The notes: generated by a model not told the origin, from the sequence alone. 64,000 nucleotides of DNA from an uncultured Curvibacter sp. (GCA_903828535.1 CAIKMN010000011.1:62001-126000); one strand, 5' to 3'; positions 41,643 through 55,229 are shown, numbered from the stretch's first letter. Translations and numbers: made by a program.

Positions 41643-42917
41643 ATGGACTTCGAATATTCAAGCAAAACCAAAGACTTGCAAGCGCGTTTGCAGCGTTTCA
41701 TGGACGAGTACATCTACCCCAACGAGGCCACTTACCACGCGCAATTGGAAGCCAATACAGCGGCCGGAAAGCGTTGGACCCCACTGGCCATCATTGAAGA
41801 CCTGAAGGTCAAAGCCCGTGCCGACGGTCTTTGGAATTTGTTTTTGCCAGTCGACAGCGCCCACGCCTCGGGTTACAACGGCGCCGGACTGACCAACCAA
41901 GAATATGCACCTTTGGCTGAAATCATGGGCCGGGTGCCCTGGTCCAGCGAAGTTTTCAACTGCTCCGCGCCCGACACCGGCAACATGGAAACCATTGCCC
42001 GCTATGGCTCGCCCGCCAACCGCGAAAAATGGCTCAAGCCTTTGTTGGACGGTCAAATCCGTTCGGCCTTCGCCATGACCGAACCCGACGTTGCTTCCAG
42101 CGACGCCACCAACATCGCCACCCGCATCGAGCGCCAAGGCGACGATTACGTCATCAATGGCCGCAAGTGGTGGATTTCTGGTGCTGCAGACCCCCGCTGT
42201 GCGGTTTTCATCACCATGGGCAAGACCGACCCCGAGGCGCCTAAACACTCACAACAAAGCATGATCTTGGTGCCGGCCAACGCGCCTGGCATCAACATCA
42301 TTCGCCCGCTCACGGTGATGGGTTATGACGATGCGCCGCACGGCCACGTCGAAATGACGTTCGACAACGTGCGCGTCCCCGCCGACAACTTGCTGTTGGG
42401 CGAAGGCCGTGGTTTTGAAATTGCCCAAGGTCGCCTTGGCCCTGGACGCATCCACCACTGCATGCGCCTGATTGGTTTGGCCGAACGCGCCCTCGAGTTG
42501 ATGTGCCGACGAGCCTCCTCGCGGGTGGCCTTTGGTCAAACCGTGGCATCACAAACTGTGACTCAAGAACGCATTGCCGAAGCCCGTTGCAAGATCGACA
42601 TGGCCCGTTTGCTCACACTCAAAGCCGCTTGGCTGATGGACATTGCGGGCAACAAGGTGGCCCGCAGTGAAATTGCCATGATCAAGGTGGTCGCCCCCAA
42701 CATGGCCTGCCAAGTGATCGATTGGGCCATGCAAGTGCATGGCGGCGGCGGCATGTCTGGCGACTTTCCACTCGCGTCCGCTTATGCCCACGCCCGCACC
42801 TTGCGTTTTGCCGATGGACCGGATGAAGTGCACCGCAACGCCATCGCCAAATGGGAACTGGGCCGCTATGCCGATAAACCCAGCGACGAACCCGCTCCAG
42901 TGACGCGCGGCTGCTGA
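41643..42917 (+). CDS. acyl-CoA dehydrogenase, ACAD11/LvaC-like
   Basis: 424 residues. ACAD features: [28 protein letters not shown], the FAD segment [21 protein letters not shown] and [14 protein letters not shown]. Where straight acyl-CoA dehydrogenases have the base Glu in YEG, this protein has ADG (D391 in FADGPDEVH), as in the ACAD11 type. In mammals kinase and dehydrogenase are fused; here they are neighbouring genes. It may convert the phosphorylated 4-hydroxyacyl-CoA to an enoyl-CoA. A strong AAGAGG precedes the ATG. Confidence 0.87.
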   Translation: MDFEYSSKTKDLQARLQRFMDEYIYPNEATYHAQLEANTAAGKRWTPLAIIEDLKVKARADGLWNLFLPVDSAHASGYNGAGLTNQEYAPLAEIMGRVPWSSEVFNCSAPDTGNMETIARYGSPANREKWLKPLLDGQIRSAFAMTEPDVASSDATNIATRIERQGDDYVINGRKWWISGAADPRCAVFITMGKTDPEAPKHSQQSMILVPANAPGINIIRPLTVMGYDDAPHGHVEMTFDNVRVPADNLLLGEGRGFEIAQGRLGPGRIHHCMRLIGLAERALELMCRRASSRVAFGQTVASQTVTQERIAEARCKIDMARLLTLKAAWLMDIAGNKVARSEIAMIKVVAPNMACQVIDWAMQVHGGGGMSGDFPLASAYAHARTLRFADGPDEVHRNAIAKWELGRYADKPSDEPAPVTRGC

Positions 42918-42936
42918 GCCCTTTTTCGCTCGCCTC

Positions 42937-42969
42937 AAAAGCCCAGACCCGAACGTCTGGGCTTTTTTT
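42937..42969. terminator. bidirectional intrinsic terminator
   Basis: AAAAGCCCAGAC (42937-42948) pairs fully with GTCTGGGCTTTT (42955-42966), 6-base loop, T run to 42969. It ends the acyl-CoA dehydrogenase transcript and, on the minus strand, gph. Confidence 0.92.
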
Positions 42970-42972
42970 CGC

Positions 42973-43644
42973 TCATAAGCCCAACGAATCCAAAATCTCT
43001 TGGGGGGTTGATGCCAAATGGTCGGCCCGCCAGTTCCTCACATCGGCGTCTTGGCCCAGATAGCCATACTGCGCTACCACGGTGCGCATGCCTGCGGCTT
43101 TGCCCGCTTGGACATCCCGCTCGTCGTCGCCGACATACGCACAATGCGCCGGGTCCACCCTCAACCGACGGGCCGCTTCCAACAGCGGTTCAGGGTGGGG
43201 TTTGGCGTGCGGCGTGGTGTCGCCGCTGATCAGCACCCCGGCATTCGCCAGCAAAGACAGTTGTTGGGACAAGGGTCGAGTAAAGCGTTCCGACTTATTG
43301 GTCACCACGCCCCAGGGCAAACCACGGGCCTCAATGCGTTGAATCACCTCGACCACGCCGTCAAAGAGGGTGGTTGCTTCGGTGAGCCGGGCTTCATAGG
43401 CCTTAAAAAACGCTTCTTTGTGGTCGTCGAAGGCGGGGTGATCTGGCCCCATGCCCAAAGCAATTTTTAGCATCCCTCTCGCACCCGACCCCACCAAAGG
43501 ACGATAAGTCGTCATGGGCAGGGAAGGCAAACCACTGGCCGTGCGCAACTGGTCGGCTGCGGCCGCCAAATCGGGCGCGCTGTCGATCAGGGTGCCGTCC
43601 AAATCGAACAACACCGCCTTCAGGTTGGGAAATTGAGTGTCCAT
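42973..43644 (-). CDS. gph: phosphoglycolate phosphatase, HAD family
   Basis: 223 residues. HAD motif I is VLFDLDGTLIDSAPDLA, motif II VVTNKS and motif IV YVGDDERD. It removes phosphate from 2-phosphoglycolate. The gene follows ubiG by 15 bases; ubiG-gph is a common pair. Broad HAD phosphatase specificity cannot be ruled out. Confidence 0.92.
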   Translation of the reverse strand: MDTQFPNLKAVLFDLDGTLIDSAPDLAAAADQLRTASGLPSLPMTTYRPLVGSGARGMLKIALGMGPDHPAFDDHKEAFFKAYEARLTEATTLFDGVVEVIQRIEARGLPWGVVTNKSERFTRPLSQQLSLLANAGVLISGDTTPHAKPHPEPLLEAARRLRVDPAHCAYVGDDERDVQAGKAAGMRTVVAQYGYLGQDADVRNWRADHLASTPQEILDSLGL

Positions 43645-43659
43645 GCCAACCGCCTGGGA

Positions 43660-44406
43660 TTAACCAGGCTCTTTTTGGGTCGCCACCATGTAGTTCACCG
43701 CGGGGTCGTCGTTTAAAGACACGCGGTGGGTGAAGGGGTTGTAGCGCATGCCCTTGACCTCTCGCCAAGACAAACCCGCTGCCCGACAGTCCCGTGCCAG
43801 TTCAGCGGGTTGAATTAATTTGGCATATTCGTGGGTGCCACGTGGCAACAAATTCAGCACGTATTCCGCTCCAACGATGGCCTGCAAAAAAGCCCTTGCA
43901 TTGCGGTTGATGGTGGAAAAAAACACCCAGCCGCCGGGCTTCACCAAATCGGCGCAGGCCTGAACGATGGAAGTGGGGTCTGGCACGTGCTCGAGCATTT
44001 CCATGCAAGTGACGACATCAAAGGCACCCGCTTCTTCTGTGGCTAAATCTTCGGCAGCAATGGCTCGGAATTGAAGATGCGGGGTGCCCGCTTCCAGCGC
44101 GTGCATTTGAGCGACTTTGAGGGCTTTGTCAGACAAATCGATCCCCGTCACCTGAGCGCCTTTGCGCGCCATGGCGTCAGACAAAATGCCGCCGCCACAG
44201 CCCACATCCAGAACACGCAGACCCTTCAGCGGCTGGTGGGCATCAATCCACCCCAATCGCACCGGGTTGATGAGGTGCAGCGGTTTGAATTCACCCTCCA
44301 AATCCCACCAGCGATGGGCCAGTTCGGAAAATTTCGCCAATTCAGCCGGGTCGGCATTGACCTGCTTGGGGGAAGCGGGGGGCAAAGAAGGTTCAGAGAT
44401 GGGCAT
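43660..44406 (-). CDS. ubiG: ubiquinone biosynthesis O-methyltransferase UbiG
   Basis: 248 residues. [19 protein letters not shown] is the UbiG N-terminus; the SAM site is [14 protein letters not shown], with [11 protein letters not shown] and FFSTINRN later. It does both O-methylations in ubiquinone synthesis. Directly upstream lies the OmpA-domain gene and its terminator. Confidence 0.95.
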   Translation of the reverse strand: MPISEPSLPPASPKQVNADPAELAKFSELAHRWWDLEGEFKPLHLINPVRLGWIDAHQPLKGLRVLDVGCGGGILSDAMARKGAQVTGIDLSDKALKVAQMHALEAGTPHLQFRAIAAEDLATEEAGAFDVVTCMEMLEHVPDPTSIVQACADLVKPGGWVFFSTINRNARAFLQAIVGAEYVLNLLPRGTHEYAKLIQPAELARDCRAAGLSWREVKGMRYNPFTHRVSLNDDPAVNYMVATQKEPG

Positions 44407-44468
44407 AAATTTTCAAATGTTTACAAATTAACCGGTATTTTGCCCACAATCCATCGCGATAAAACAAC

Positions 44469-44493
44469 AAAAAAGCCACCCGAAGGTGGCTTT
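44469..44493 (-). terminator. intrinsic terminator of the OmpA-domain gene
   Basis: On the minus strand GAAAGCCACC, a TTCG tetraloop, and GGTGGCTTTTTT followed by GTTGTTTT. The UUCG loop makes it especially stable. Confidence 0.88.
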
Positions 44494-44510
44494 CAGGGGA
44501 ATCAACCAGA

Positions 44511-45170
44511 TCAGTTGTTGCGGGTGCCGACCACTTCGATTTCCACACGGCGGTTTTTAGCGCGGCCTTCGGCTGTTTTGTTGTCAGCGATGGGTTGCGA
44601 CTTGCCCTTGCCTTCGGTGTAAACGCGGTTCTTTTCGATGCCCTTGGACACCAAGAAGGCCTTCACAGCTTCAGCACGACGGACCGACAGTTTTTGGTTG
44701 TAAGCCACGGTGCCCACGGAGTCGGTGTGACCCACGGCAATGATGACTTCCAAGTTAATGCCCTTGACCTTGCTGACCAGGTCTTCCAACTTGGCTTTGC
44801 CTTCGGTCTTCAAAACCGATTTGTCGAAATCAAAGAAGGCGTCAGCGGCGTAGGTCACCTTGCTGGCCATCACGGGAGCGGCAGGGGCTTCGGCCTTGGG
44901 GGCTGGAGCGGGTTCAGCCTTGGGGGCGGGTGCAGGGGCCGGTGCGGGGGCCGGTGCAGGCGCTGCGGGTTTGGGGGCAATGGCACCGTCGCAACCAGGG
45001 GCTGCGGTCGCGGGCGTCCAAGCGGAATCACGCCAGCACAATTCATTGGTGCCGTTTTTCCAGACAGCGTCACCAGAACCGTTTTTCCAGTTGTCCACAG
45101 ATTGGGCTCCGGCAGAAGCGGCCATGGCCACGGATGCCAACAACAAAGCGACTTGGTTCATTTTTTTCAT
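44511..45170 (-). CDS. OmpA-domain protein without a beta-barrel (RmpM-like)
   Basis: 219 residues from MKKMNQVALLLASVAMAASAGAQ, a signal peptide. A short region with NGTNELCWRDSAWTP and PGCDG (two cysteines, likely a disulfide) is followed by an Ala/Pro/Lys-Ala-Glu linker and a C-terminal OmpA domain (FDFDKSVLKTEGKAKL, GHTDSVGTVAYNQKLSVRRAEAV, NRRVEIEV in parts) that binds peptidoglycan. There is no transmembrane barrel. It likely tethers the outer membrane to the wall. An AGAGGA lies before the ATG; divergent from gyrA. Confidence 0.9.
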   Translation of the reverse strand: MKKMNQVALLLASVAMAASAGAQSVDNWKNGSGDAVWKNGTNELCWRDSAWTPATAAPGCDGAIAPKPAAPAPAPAPAPAPAPKAEPAPAPKAEAPAAPVMASKVTYAADAFFDFDKSVLKTEGKAKLEDLVSKVKGINLEVIIAVGHTDSVGTVAYNQKLSVRRAEAVKAFLVSKGIEKNRVYTEGKGKSQPIADNKTAEGRAKNRRVEIEVVGTRNN

Positions 45171-45296
45171 GTAAATCCTCTTGGAATAAGTGGCCAGAAA
45201 GCCACGGAATGGAAACTGTGTAGGGAATTGTGCCACAGGCGAAGCCGAGTTGTTTGACACAACGCAATCCAACCTGTAAGAGAAAATAAGCATTTC

Positions 45297-45327
45297 TTGG
45301 TTTCGTTGCTTTAGAGCAACAAACCAA
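45297..45327. promoter_or_regulatory. large palindrome upstream of gyrA
   Basis: TTGGTTT, C, GTTGCT (45297-45310), a TTAG centre, and AGCAAC, AAACCAA (45315-45327) give 13 paired bases with one unpaired base. It lies just before a TAAAAT at 45334 and 41 bases before the gyrA ATG. It may be an operator or a leader hairpin. Confidence 0.6.
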
Positions 45328-45333
45328 TGGCCC

Positions 45334-45339
45334 TAAAAT
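45334..45339 (+). promoter_or_regulatory. candidate -10 element of gyrA
   Basis: TAAAAT, 5 of 6 to consensus, 28 bases before the gyrA ATG. The -35 zone falls within the palindrome (TTTAGA at 18 bases). Weak by itself. Confidence 0.4.
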
Positions 45340-45367
45340 AGTCTCTTTGCCTGTCGGTAGCTTTTTC

Positions 45368-48045
<2,678 letters not shown>

Positions 48046-48046
<1 letters not shown>

Positions 48047-49200
48047 TGAGCGCACGCCCTTTTAACTTCTCTGCCGGGCCGGCCGCCCTGCCCGAGGCGG
48101 TTTTGAAGCAGGCCGCAGCAGAGATGCTTGACTGGCACGGCAGCGGCATGGGCGTGATGGAGATGAGCCACCGGGGCAAAGAGTTCATCCACATTTATGA
48201 ACAAGCCGAGGCCGACTTCAGAGCGTTGTTGGCCATTCCTCCCGAATTCAAAATCTTGTTCATGCAGGGAGGCGGCTTGGCTGAAAACGCCATCGTCCCC
48301 TTGAATTTATCGAAAGGCCTGGCAGCCGACTTTGTGGTGACCGGGGGTTGGAGTCAAAAAAGCGCAAAAGAAGCGGCCAAGTATTGCCAAGCCCGCGTGA
48401 TTGCGAGCAATGAGGCGACTCATTTCGCTGAGCTCCCCTCCCCCAGCAGCTGGCGTCTGAACACAGACGCGCAGTATGTGCACATTTGCTCGAACGAAAC
48501 CATCCACGGCATCGAGTTCCAACAGTTGCCCGACCTCAAGGCGCTGGGCTGCGATGCGCCATTGGTGATCGATTTTTCTTCCCATGTGGCCTCCCGTTCC
48601 GTCGATTGGAGTCGGGTGGGATTGGCTTTTGGCGGCGCTCAAAAAAACCTAGGGCCCGCTGGCGTCACCTTGGTGGTGGTGCGCGAAGACTTGCTGGGTC
48701 ATGCGCTGTCCATTTGCCCCAGCGCCTTTGACTACCAATTGGTCGCTAAAAACGATTCGATGTACAACACCCCGCCCACCTATGGCATTTACATCGCTGG
48801 TCTGACCTTTCAGTGGCTGAAGCAACAAACGGAAATGACCACGGTCAACGGCGCTCCTATCGAGTTGCGAGGCGTGGCCGCGATGGCGGTTCGCAACCAA
48901 GCGAAGGCCAAGTTGCTCTACGACTACTTGGACCAATCGTCCGTGTTTGAAAGCCGGGTCGAACCCGCCGCGCGTTCCCGCATGAACGTGCCCTTCTTCT
49001 TTAACCGGGCGCTGGAAGCCGAGCGGGGTGCTGCCCTTTACGAGGCTTTCCTAAAGGGCGCTGCCACAGCGGGCTTGCTGCAACTCAAGGGCCATAAATC
49101 CTTGGGAGGACTGCGTGCCAGCCTCTACAACGCCATGCCATTGGCCGGGGTCCAAGCCCTGATTGCCTATCTGCAAGCATTTGAGAAAACCGGCTTATGA
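48046..49200 (+). CDS. serC: phosphoserine aminotransferase
   Basis: 384 residues starting [20 protein letters not shown]. The pyridoxal phosphate lysine is in [13 protein letters not shown]. It makes 3-phosphoserine from 3-phosphohydroxypyruvate and also serves pyridoxine synthesis. The gene is coupled to gyrA at its start and overlaps pheA by 4 bases (ATGA) at its end. Confidence 0.97.
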
Positions 49201-50330
49201 GCTCTGCCCCCAATTTGCCCGAACACCCCGATCAAGCGCCGAAAACGCTGCCCACCTTGGCTGAGCTGCGGGTGCAGATTGATGCACTGGACCAACAGCT
49301 TTTGAGCTTGGTCAACCAACGTGCCCGCGTGGCCGAATGGGTTGGTGAAGTCAAGCGGCGTGAAGGCTCCCCTTTCTTTCGTCCTGACCGAGTGGCTCAG
49401 GTCATTGAGAAAATCGAAAAAGCCAACCCAGGCCCTCTCAAGAACGAACACGTGGCGGCCATTTGGCGCGAAATCATGTCGGCTTGTTTGGCGTTGGAAT
49501 CACCCCAACGTGTCGCCATTTTGGGTCCCGCAGGCACCTTCTGCGAGCAAGCCGCCCTTGAATACTTTGGCAGCGCAGCCGAGTTCATTTACTGCGCCAA
49601 CTTTGACGAGGTGTTCCAGGCCACCGCCGCCGGCAGCGCGCAATACGGCGTGGTGGGGGTTGAAAATTCAGTGGAAGGCGTGGTCACACGTTCGCTGGAT
49701 TTGTTCTTGCACACGCCCACCCATGTGGTCGGCGAAGTCAGTCTGTTGGTGCGCCACAACCTGATGCGCCAAGTGAATGCCTTGGAAGATATTCAGGTGG
49801 TGATGGCCCATCCACAAGCGTTGGCTCAATGCCAGGCTTGGCTCACCAAGCACCTCCCTGATGTGGAGCGCCGCCCCGTCTCCAGCAATGCCGAAGGCGC
49901 CCGTCTGGCTGCCAGCAACCCGGCTTGGGCCGCACTGGCCAGTGAACGCGCGGCCAGCAATTTTGGCTTGCACATCGTGGCCCATGCCGTCCAAGACGAC
50001 GCCTACAACCGGACGCGCTTTGCCATCATTGCCTTGCCTGAAACCTTGTCGACACCCCCCGTCAGCGGCCAAGACTGCACCAGCCTCGTGGTGTCCGTCC
50101 CGAACCGACCCGGCGCAGTGCACGACTTGCTGGTGCCGCTCAAAACGCATGGTGTTTCCATGACGCGGTTTGAATCGCGCCCCGCCCGCACCGGTCAATG
50201 GGAATACTATTTTTACATCGACCTCGCCGGTCATGCCTCTGAACCCCATGTAGCGAACGCGCTGAAAGAGTTGCGTGAACTTTGTGCGTTTTACAAAGTT
50301 TTGGGCAGCTACCCGGTGGCCACGGCCTGA
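49197..50330 (+). CDS. pheA: chorismate mutase/prephenate dehydratase (P-protein)
   Basis: 377 residues. An AroQ chorismate mutase domain ([20 protein letters not shown]) is followed by prephenate dehydratase ([35 protein letters not shown]) and an ACT domain ([17 protein letters not shown] with ESRPAR) for phenylalanine feedback. It makes phenylpyruvate. ATG overlaps the serC stop. Confidence 0.97.
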   Translation: MSSAPNLPEHPDQAPKTLPTLAELRVQIDALDQQLLSLVNQRARVAEWVGEVKRREGSPFFRPDRVAQVIEKIEKANPGPLKNEHVAAIWREIMSACLALESPQRVAILGPAGTFCEQAALEYFGSAAEFIYCANFDEVFQATAAGSAQYGVVGVENSVEGVVTRSLDLFLHTPTHVVGEVSLLVRHNLMRQVNALEDIQVVMAHPQALAQCQAWLTKHLPDVERRPVSSNAEGARLAASNPAWAALASERAASNFGLHIVAHAVQDDAYNRTRFAIIALPETLSTPPVSGQDCTSLVVSVPNRPGAVHDLLVPLKTHGVSMTRFESRPARTGQWEYYFYIDLAGHASEPHVANALKELRELCAFYKVLGSYPVATA

Positions 50331-50337
50331 GCACCAC

Positions 50338-51246
50338 ATGATGGTGGAACGTCTGGGCCTGATTGGCTGCGGCTTGATGGGCGGCTCTTTTGCCTTGGCC
50401 TTGAAACAAGCGGGCCTCGTGAGGCACGTGGTGGGATTCAGCCCCAGAGAAAGCACGCGGGCCAAGGCATTGGCATTGGGCGTCATTGATGAAGCCGTGG
50501 GTTCTCTCCATGAAGCCGTTCGGGACGCCGATGTGGTGCTGCTGGCGGTGCCGGTCGCGGCGACAGCGTCCAGCTTGCGCGCCATGGCGCCCTTTCTCCG
50601 TGTCGACACCTTGTTGATGGACGTCGGCTCCACCAAAGCCGATGTGGTGCAAGCGGCTCAACGCAACTTGGGCGACAAACTGCCTTGCTTTGTGCCCGCG
50701 CACCCGATTGCAGGCAGTGAACGCGCTGGCATTGAAGCCGCGCACGCCGATTTGTACCGAGGCCAGGCTCTGATTCTGACGCCGATCGCCGAAACAGACG
50801 CCACCCCCGTGGCCCGAGCGCACCAACTTTGGCAGGCCTTGGGCTGCCACGTGAGTTGCATGAGCCCGGAGGCGCACGACGCCACCTTTGCCGCTGTCAG
50901 CCACCTGCCTCATTTGCTGGCCTTTGCCTTCATCCAAGGTTTGAGCGAACAACCGCAAGGGGCCGAGTTCATGTCTTTGGCAGGCCCGGGTTTTAGAGAT
51001 TTCAGCCGCATTGCGGCCAGCGACCCTGCCGTTTGGCGTGACATTTTCAGCGCCAATGCGGGCCAGGTTTTGGTTCAATTGAGCCAATTTCGCCATGCCT
51101 TGGCGTCCTTCGAGACCCAATTACAAGCCCTTGCTCAGGGTCAACCCGATCAGAATTTGACTCAGAACTCGACTCCGCATTTGGCCAAGCTAGAACAACT
51201 AATAGCCCAAGCCAGCGCCATGCGCGCGAAATGGAAAGCCAACTAA
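50338..51246 (+). CDS. tyrA: prephenate dehydrogenase
   Basis: 302 residues. [22 protein letters not shown] has the NAD site; [27 protein letters not shown] and [11 protein letters not shown] are TyrA segments. It oxidises prephenate to 4-hydroxyphenylpyruvate. Two ATGs in a row (50338 and 50341) can serve. It is 7 bases after pheA and just before aroA. Confidence 0.95.
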   Translation: MMVERLGLIGCGLMGGSFALALKQAGLVRHVVGFSPRESTRAKALALGVIDEAVGSLHEAVRDADVVLLAVPVAATASSLRAMAPFLRVDTLLMDVGSTKADVVQAAQRNLGDKLPCFVPAHPIAGSERAGIEAAHADLYRGQALILTPIAETDATPVARAHQLWQALGCHVSCMSPEAHDATFAAVSHLPHLLAFAFIQGLSEQPQGAEFMSLAGPGFRDFSRIAASDPAVWRDIFSANAGQVLVQLSQFRHALASFETQLQALAQGQPDQNLTQNSTPHLAKLEQLIAQASAMRAKWKAN

Positions 51247-51248
51247 AA

Positions 51249-53324
51249 ATGTACAGCACCGAATTTCTGGACATCCCACCGCTCGTTTCTGCGGGCGGTT
51301 GCGTCACCTTGCCAGGCTCCAAAAGCATCTCGAACCGAGTGCTGTTGTTGGCCGCACTGAGTCAAGGCACGACCACCATTCACGACCTGTTGGACTCCGA
51401 CGATACCCGGGTCATGTTGGACGCTTTGCGCGCTTTGGGCTGCCAAGTGGAGAACGCTGAAGTCAACCAAAAGCAAGTCTTGCAAGTGACGGGCTTGGGC
51501 GGTCGTTTGTCCGACCTTGTCTTGAGCCAGTTCAATGCCGAACACCCTTTGGCCTTGTTTTTGGGCAACGCCGGCACGGCCATGCGTCCCTTGACAGCGG
51601 CCTTGTCGCTGCTGGGTGGCCATTTTCAAATGAGCGGTGTGGCCCGCATGCACGAACGCCCCATCGGCGACTTGGTCGATGCCCTGCGTCAACTCGGCTG
51701 TCACATTGACTACTTGGGTCAAGACGGCTATCCCCCTTTGAAAATTGCCCCCGCCCATTTCAAAAACAACGGCCCGATCTCGGTGCGGGGCGATGTGTCC
51801 AGTCAATTCTTAACCGCCTTGTTGATGGCGCTGCCCTTGGTGGCCGAGCAAGACATTGTGATTGAGGTGGTGGGCGAGTTGATCTCCAAGCCGTACATCG
51901 ACATCACCCTGAAACTGTTGGCGCGCTTTGGCATCCAAGTGCAACGCGAAGCCTGGCAGCGCTTCACCATTCCAGCGGGTTCACGCTATCACTCGCCGGG
52001 CGAAATGTATGTGGAAGCCGATGCGTCTTCCGCCAGCTATTTCATTGCCTTGGGCGCACTGGCGGGCGCAGAACCGCTGCGCATTCAAGGCGTGGGGTTG
52101 GCATCCATTCAAGGTGACATACGGTTCGTTGAGGCAGCCAAAGCCATGGGTGCCGTCGTGACTGGCGGCCCAAATTGGCTGGAAGTGAGCCGGGCCAATC
52201 ACCAAAACGCGCAGGGCCAGTGGGCCTTGAAAGCGATTGATTTGGATTGCAACCACATCCCAGACGCCGCCATGACGCTGGCGGTCATGGCCTTGTTTGC
52301 CGACGGCCCGACCACGCTGCGTAACATTGCCAGTTGGCGCGTCAAAGAAACCGACCGCATTGCCGCCATGGCCATAGAAGCCCGCAAATTGGGCGCTACC
52401 ATGGAAGAAGGCCCCGACTGGCTCCGTGTCCATCCCTTGCCCAAAGACCAATGGCGCAGCGCCAGCATCCACACTTATGACGACCACCGCGTCGCCATGT
52501 GTTTTTCTCTAGCGGCCTTTAACCCTGCCGCCATCAAAGTGCGCATTGAAGACCCCAAGTGCGTCGCCAAGACCTTTCCCGATTACTTTGAAACCCTGTT
52601 TTCTGTGGTTCAAACGCCGGTTGAGAACATCCCCGTCATTTGCGTGGATGGCCCCACGGCTTCCGGCAAAGGGACCTTGGCGGGCATGACCGCCAGCCGA
52701 TTGGGCTATTTGCTGCTCGACTCGGGTGCCCTTTACCGCTTGGTCGGCTTGGCAGCCCGACAAGCCCATTTGCCAATGGACGCGGTTCCTGGGCAAAGTG
52801 CTGAAGAGGCTCGACAAAAGGCCATCGCCGATTGCGCCAGTCAAATGTCGGTGCAATTTGAAGCCGACCACGTGCTGCTGAATGGCCAAGACGTCAGCCG
52901 CTTGATTCGCACCGAGGCAGCGGGCATGGATGCCTCGTCGGTCTCTGCCATCCCCGCCGTGCGCCAATCTTTGCACGATTTGCAACTGCGTTTTAGACGC
53001 CTGCCCGGCTTGGTCGCCGATGGGCGTGACATGGGCACGGTGGTCTTTCCTGACGCGCCCTTGAAGGTCTTTTTGACCGCAAGCGCTGAAAAACGGGCAG
53101 AACGTCGGCACAAGCAATTGATTTCTAAAGGAATTTCGGCTAACATATCGGTCTTGCTTGCAGATTTAATGGCACGCGACACACGGGATTCCACCCGCGA
53201 AATCGCACCACTGAAGCCTGCGGACAATGCGAAGTTGCTAGACAACTCCGAGCTCTCCATCGACGAGTCGGTGGCCCAAGTCTTGGCTTGGTGGCAGGAC
53301 GTTCAGCAAATTCAAAAACCCTAG
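51249..53324 (+). CDS. aroA: bifunctional EPSP synthase/cytidylate kinase fusion
   Basis: 691 residues. Residues 1 to about 440 are EPSP synthase: [41 protein letters not shown] and TYDDHRVAM. From about residue 460 a cytidylate kinase follows with P-loop [21 protein letters not shown] and [13 protein letters not shown]. One peptide therefore serves aromatic synthesis and CMP phosphorylation. The fusion is known in this part of Burkholderiales. The frame is unbroken at the joint (near 52600). ATG 51231 would add six residues and overlap tyrA. Confidence 0.95.
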   Translation: MYSTEFLDIPPLVSAGGCVTLPGSKSISNRVLLLAALSQGTTTIHDLLDSDDTRVMLDALRALGCQVENAEVNQKQVLQVTGLGGRLSDLVLSQFNAEHPLALFLGNAGTAMRPLTAALSLLGGHFQMSGVARMHERPIGDLVDALRQLGCHIDYLGQDGYPPLKIAPAHFKNNGPISVRGDVSSQFLTALLMALPLVAEQDIVIEVVGELISKPYIDITLKLLARFGIQVQREAWQRFTIPAGSRYHSPGEMYVEADASSASYFIALGALAGAEPLRIQGVGLASIQGDIRFVEAAKAMGAVVTGGPNWLEVSRANHQNAQGQWALKAIDLDCNHIPDAAMTLAVMALFADGPTTLRNIASWRVKETDRIAAMAIEARKLGATMEEGPDWLRVHPLPKDQWRSASIHTYDDHRVAMCFSLAAFNPAAIKVRIEDPKCVAKTFPDYFETLFSVVQTPVENIPVICVDGPTASGKGTLAGMTASRLGYLLLDSGALYRLVGLAARQAHLPMDAVPGQSAEEARQKAIADCASQMSVQFEADHVLLNGQDVSRLIRTEAAGMDASSVSAIPAVRQSLHDLQLRFRRLPGLVADGRDMGTVVFPDAPLKVFLTASAEKRAERRHKQLISKGISANISVLLADLMARDTRDSTREIAPLKPADNAKLLDNSELSIDESVAQVLAWWQDVQQIQKP

Positions 53325-53437
53325 AAAACCGGCCCACCCTGCCCCCCTCGTGCGTCAGCACATGGTCTGGGTGGATTGTTTAACTTGTAACCCCGCCGCG
53401 GTCAGGAACGCCTGCTGCGGATTAGGAAAAATCCCTC

Positions 53438-55123
53438 ATGTCAGAATCTTTTGCCGCCCTATTTGAAGAATCGTTGCAGCGCTCAGAAATGCGCGCAGGC
53501 GAAGTCATTACCGCTGAAGTGGTTCGCATCGAACACAGCTTCGTGGTGGTCAACGCCGGTTTGAAATCCGAGGCCTATGTGCCTCTTGAAGAGTTCAAAA
53601 ACGATCAGGGCGAAGTTGAAGTCCAAGTTGGTGACTTCGTTTCCGTCGCTATCGACGCCATCGAAAACGGCTACGGCGACACCATCTTGTCGCGCGACAA
53701 AGCCAAGCGTTTGGCCTCCTGGTTGTCCCTCGAAAAAGCCTTGGAATCTGGCGAATTTGTCACGGGCACCACCAGTGGCAAGGTCAAGGGTGGCCTGACC
53801 GTTTTGGTCAATGGCATCCGCGCTTTCTTGCCTGGTTCGTTGATCGACACCCGTCCCATCAAGGACCTGTCGCCCTACGAAAACAAAACCATGGAATTCA
53901 AGGTCATCAAGCTCGACCGCAAGCGCAACAACGTCGTGCTGTCACGCCGCGCTGTGGTGGAAGCCTCGATGGGCGAAGAACGCGCCAAGTTGATGGAAAA
54001 CCTGAAAGAAGGCTCCATCGTTCACGGTGTCGTCAAGAACATCACCGAATACGGCGCCTTCGTTGACTTGGGTGGCATCGACGGTCTTTTGCACATCACC
54101 GACATGGCTTGGCGTCGTGTGCGTCACCCCAGCGAAGTGGTGGCAGCCGGTCAAGAAATCACCGCCAAGATTCTCAAATTTGACACCGACAAAAACCGTG
54201 TGTCTTTGGGTCTCAAGCAAATGGGCGACGACCCCTGGATGGGCGTCAACCGCCGCTACCCACAAAGCACCCGCTTGTTTGGCAAGATCACCAACATCGC
54301 CGACTACGGCGCGTTTGTGGAACTCGAACCCGGCATCGAAGGCCTGGTGCACGTTTCCGAAATGGACTGGACCAACAAAAACGTGGCCCCCAACAAGCTG
54401 GTGTCCTTGGGCGACGAAGTCGAAGTCATGGTTTTGGAAATCGACGAAGACAAGCGCCGCATCAGCTTGGGCATGAAGCAATGCCGCGCCAACCCTTGGC
54501 AAGAGTTTGCTCAAAACACCAAGCGTGGCGACCGCGTCAAGGGCCCGATCAAATCGATCACCGACTTCGGCGTGTTCGTGGGCTTGGCCGCCGGCATCGA
54601 CGGTTTGGTGCACTTGTCTGACCTGTCTTGGAACGAAACCGGCGAAGCCGCCGTGCGCAATTACAAGAAAGGCCAAGACGTTGAAGCCATCGTATTGGCA
54701 GTGGACGTCGAACGCGAACGCATCTCCCTGGGCATCAAGCAACTCGACTCAGACCCCTTCACAACCTTTGCTTCGATCAACGACAAGGGCCAAATCGTGA
54801 CTGGCAAGGTCAAGACCGTGGACGCCCGTGGTGCAGAAATCGACCTCGGCGAAGACATCATCGGCTATCTGCGCGCCAGCGAAATTTCACGTGACCGCGT
54901 GGAAGACGCCCGCAATGTGCTGAAAGAAGGCGACGAAGTCACCGCTGTGGTGGTCAATGTGGATCGCAAGACCCGCAACATCCAGTTGTCGATCAAGGCC
55001 AAGGACCAAGCTGACCAGCAAGAAGCCATGGCTTCTTTGAGCCAGCAATCCGCTCGCGACAACGCCGGTACCACCAGCCTGGGCGCTTTGTTGCGTGCCA
55101 AGTTGGACAACGGCAGCAACTAA
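53438..55123 (+). CDS. rpsA: 30S ribosomal protein S1
   Basis: 561 residues with six S1 RNA-binding domains; the repeat [16 protein letters not shown] and [19 protein letters not shown] are clear examples. S1 unfolds mRNA on the 30S subunit. It follows cmk by 113 bases, the usual cmk-rpsA-ihfB order. A strong terminator follows. Confidence 0.98.
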   Translation: MSESFAALFEESLQRSEMRAGEVITAEVVRIEHSFVVVNAGLKSEAYVPLEEFKNDQGEVEVQVGDFVSVAIDAIENGYGDTILSRDKAKRLASWLSLEKALESGEFVTGTTSGKVKGGLTVLVNGIRAFLPGSLIDTRPIKDLSPYENKTMEFKVIKLDRKRNNVVLSRRAVVEASMGEERAKLMENLKEGSIVHGVVKNITEYGAFVDLGGIDGLLHITDMAWRRVRHPSEVVAAGQEITAKILKFDTDKNRVSLGLKQMGDDPWMGVNRRYPQSTRLFGKITNIADYGAFVELEPGIEGLVHVSEMDWTNKNVAPNKLVSLGDEVEVMVLEIDEDKRRISLGMKQCRANPWQEFAQNTKRGDRVKGPIKSITDFGVFVGLAAGIDGLVHLSDLSWNETGEAAVRNYKKGQDVEAIVLAVDVERERISLGIKQLDSDPFTTFASINDKGQIVTGKVKTVDARGAEIDLGEDIIGYLRASEISRDRVEDARNVLKEGDEVTAVVVNVDRKTRNIQLSIKAKDQADQQEAMASLSQQSARDNAGTTSLGALLRAKLDNGSN

Positions 55124-55153
55124 CCCACACAGGGGTTAATCCCTGGGTTCCAC

Positions 55154-55190
55154 AAGCTGGCTCTGCGAACAAAGCAGGGTCAGCTTTTTT
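55154..55190 (+). terminator. intrinsic terminator after rpsA
   Basis: AAGCTGGCTCTG pairs with CAGGGTCAGCTT (one mismatch and one G-T pair), ending in six T. ihfB starts 40 bases later. Confidence 0.85.
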
Positions 55191-55229
55191 CATGCCATTC
55201 TCGTTTTATTTTTACTTTCCATTGCCGAC

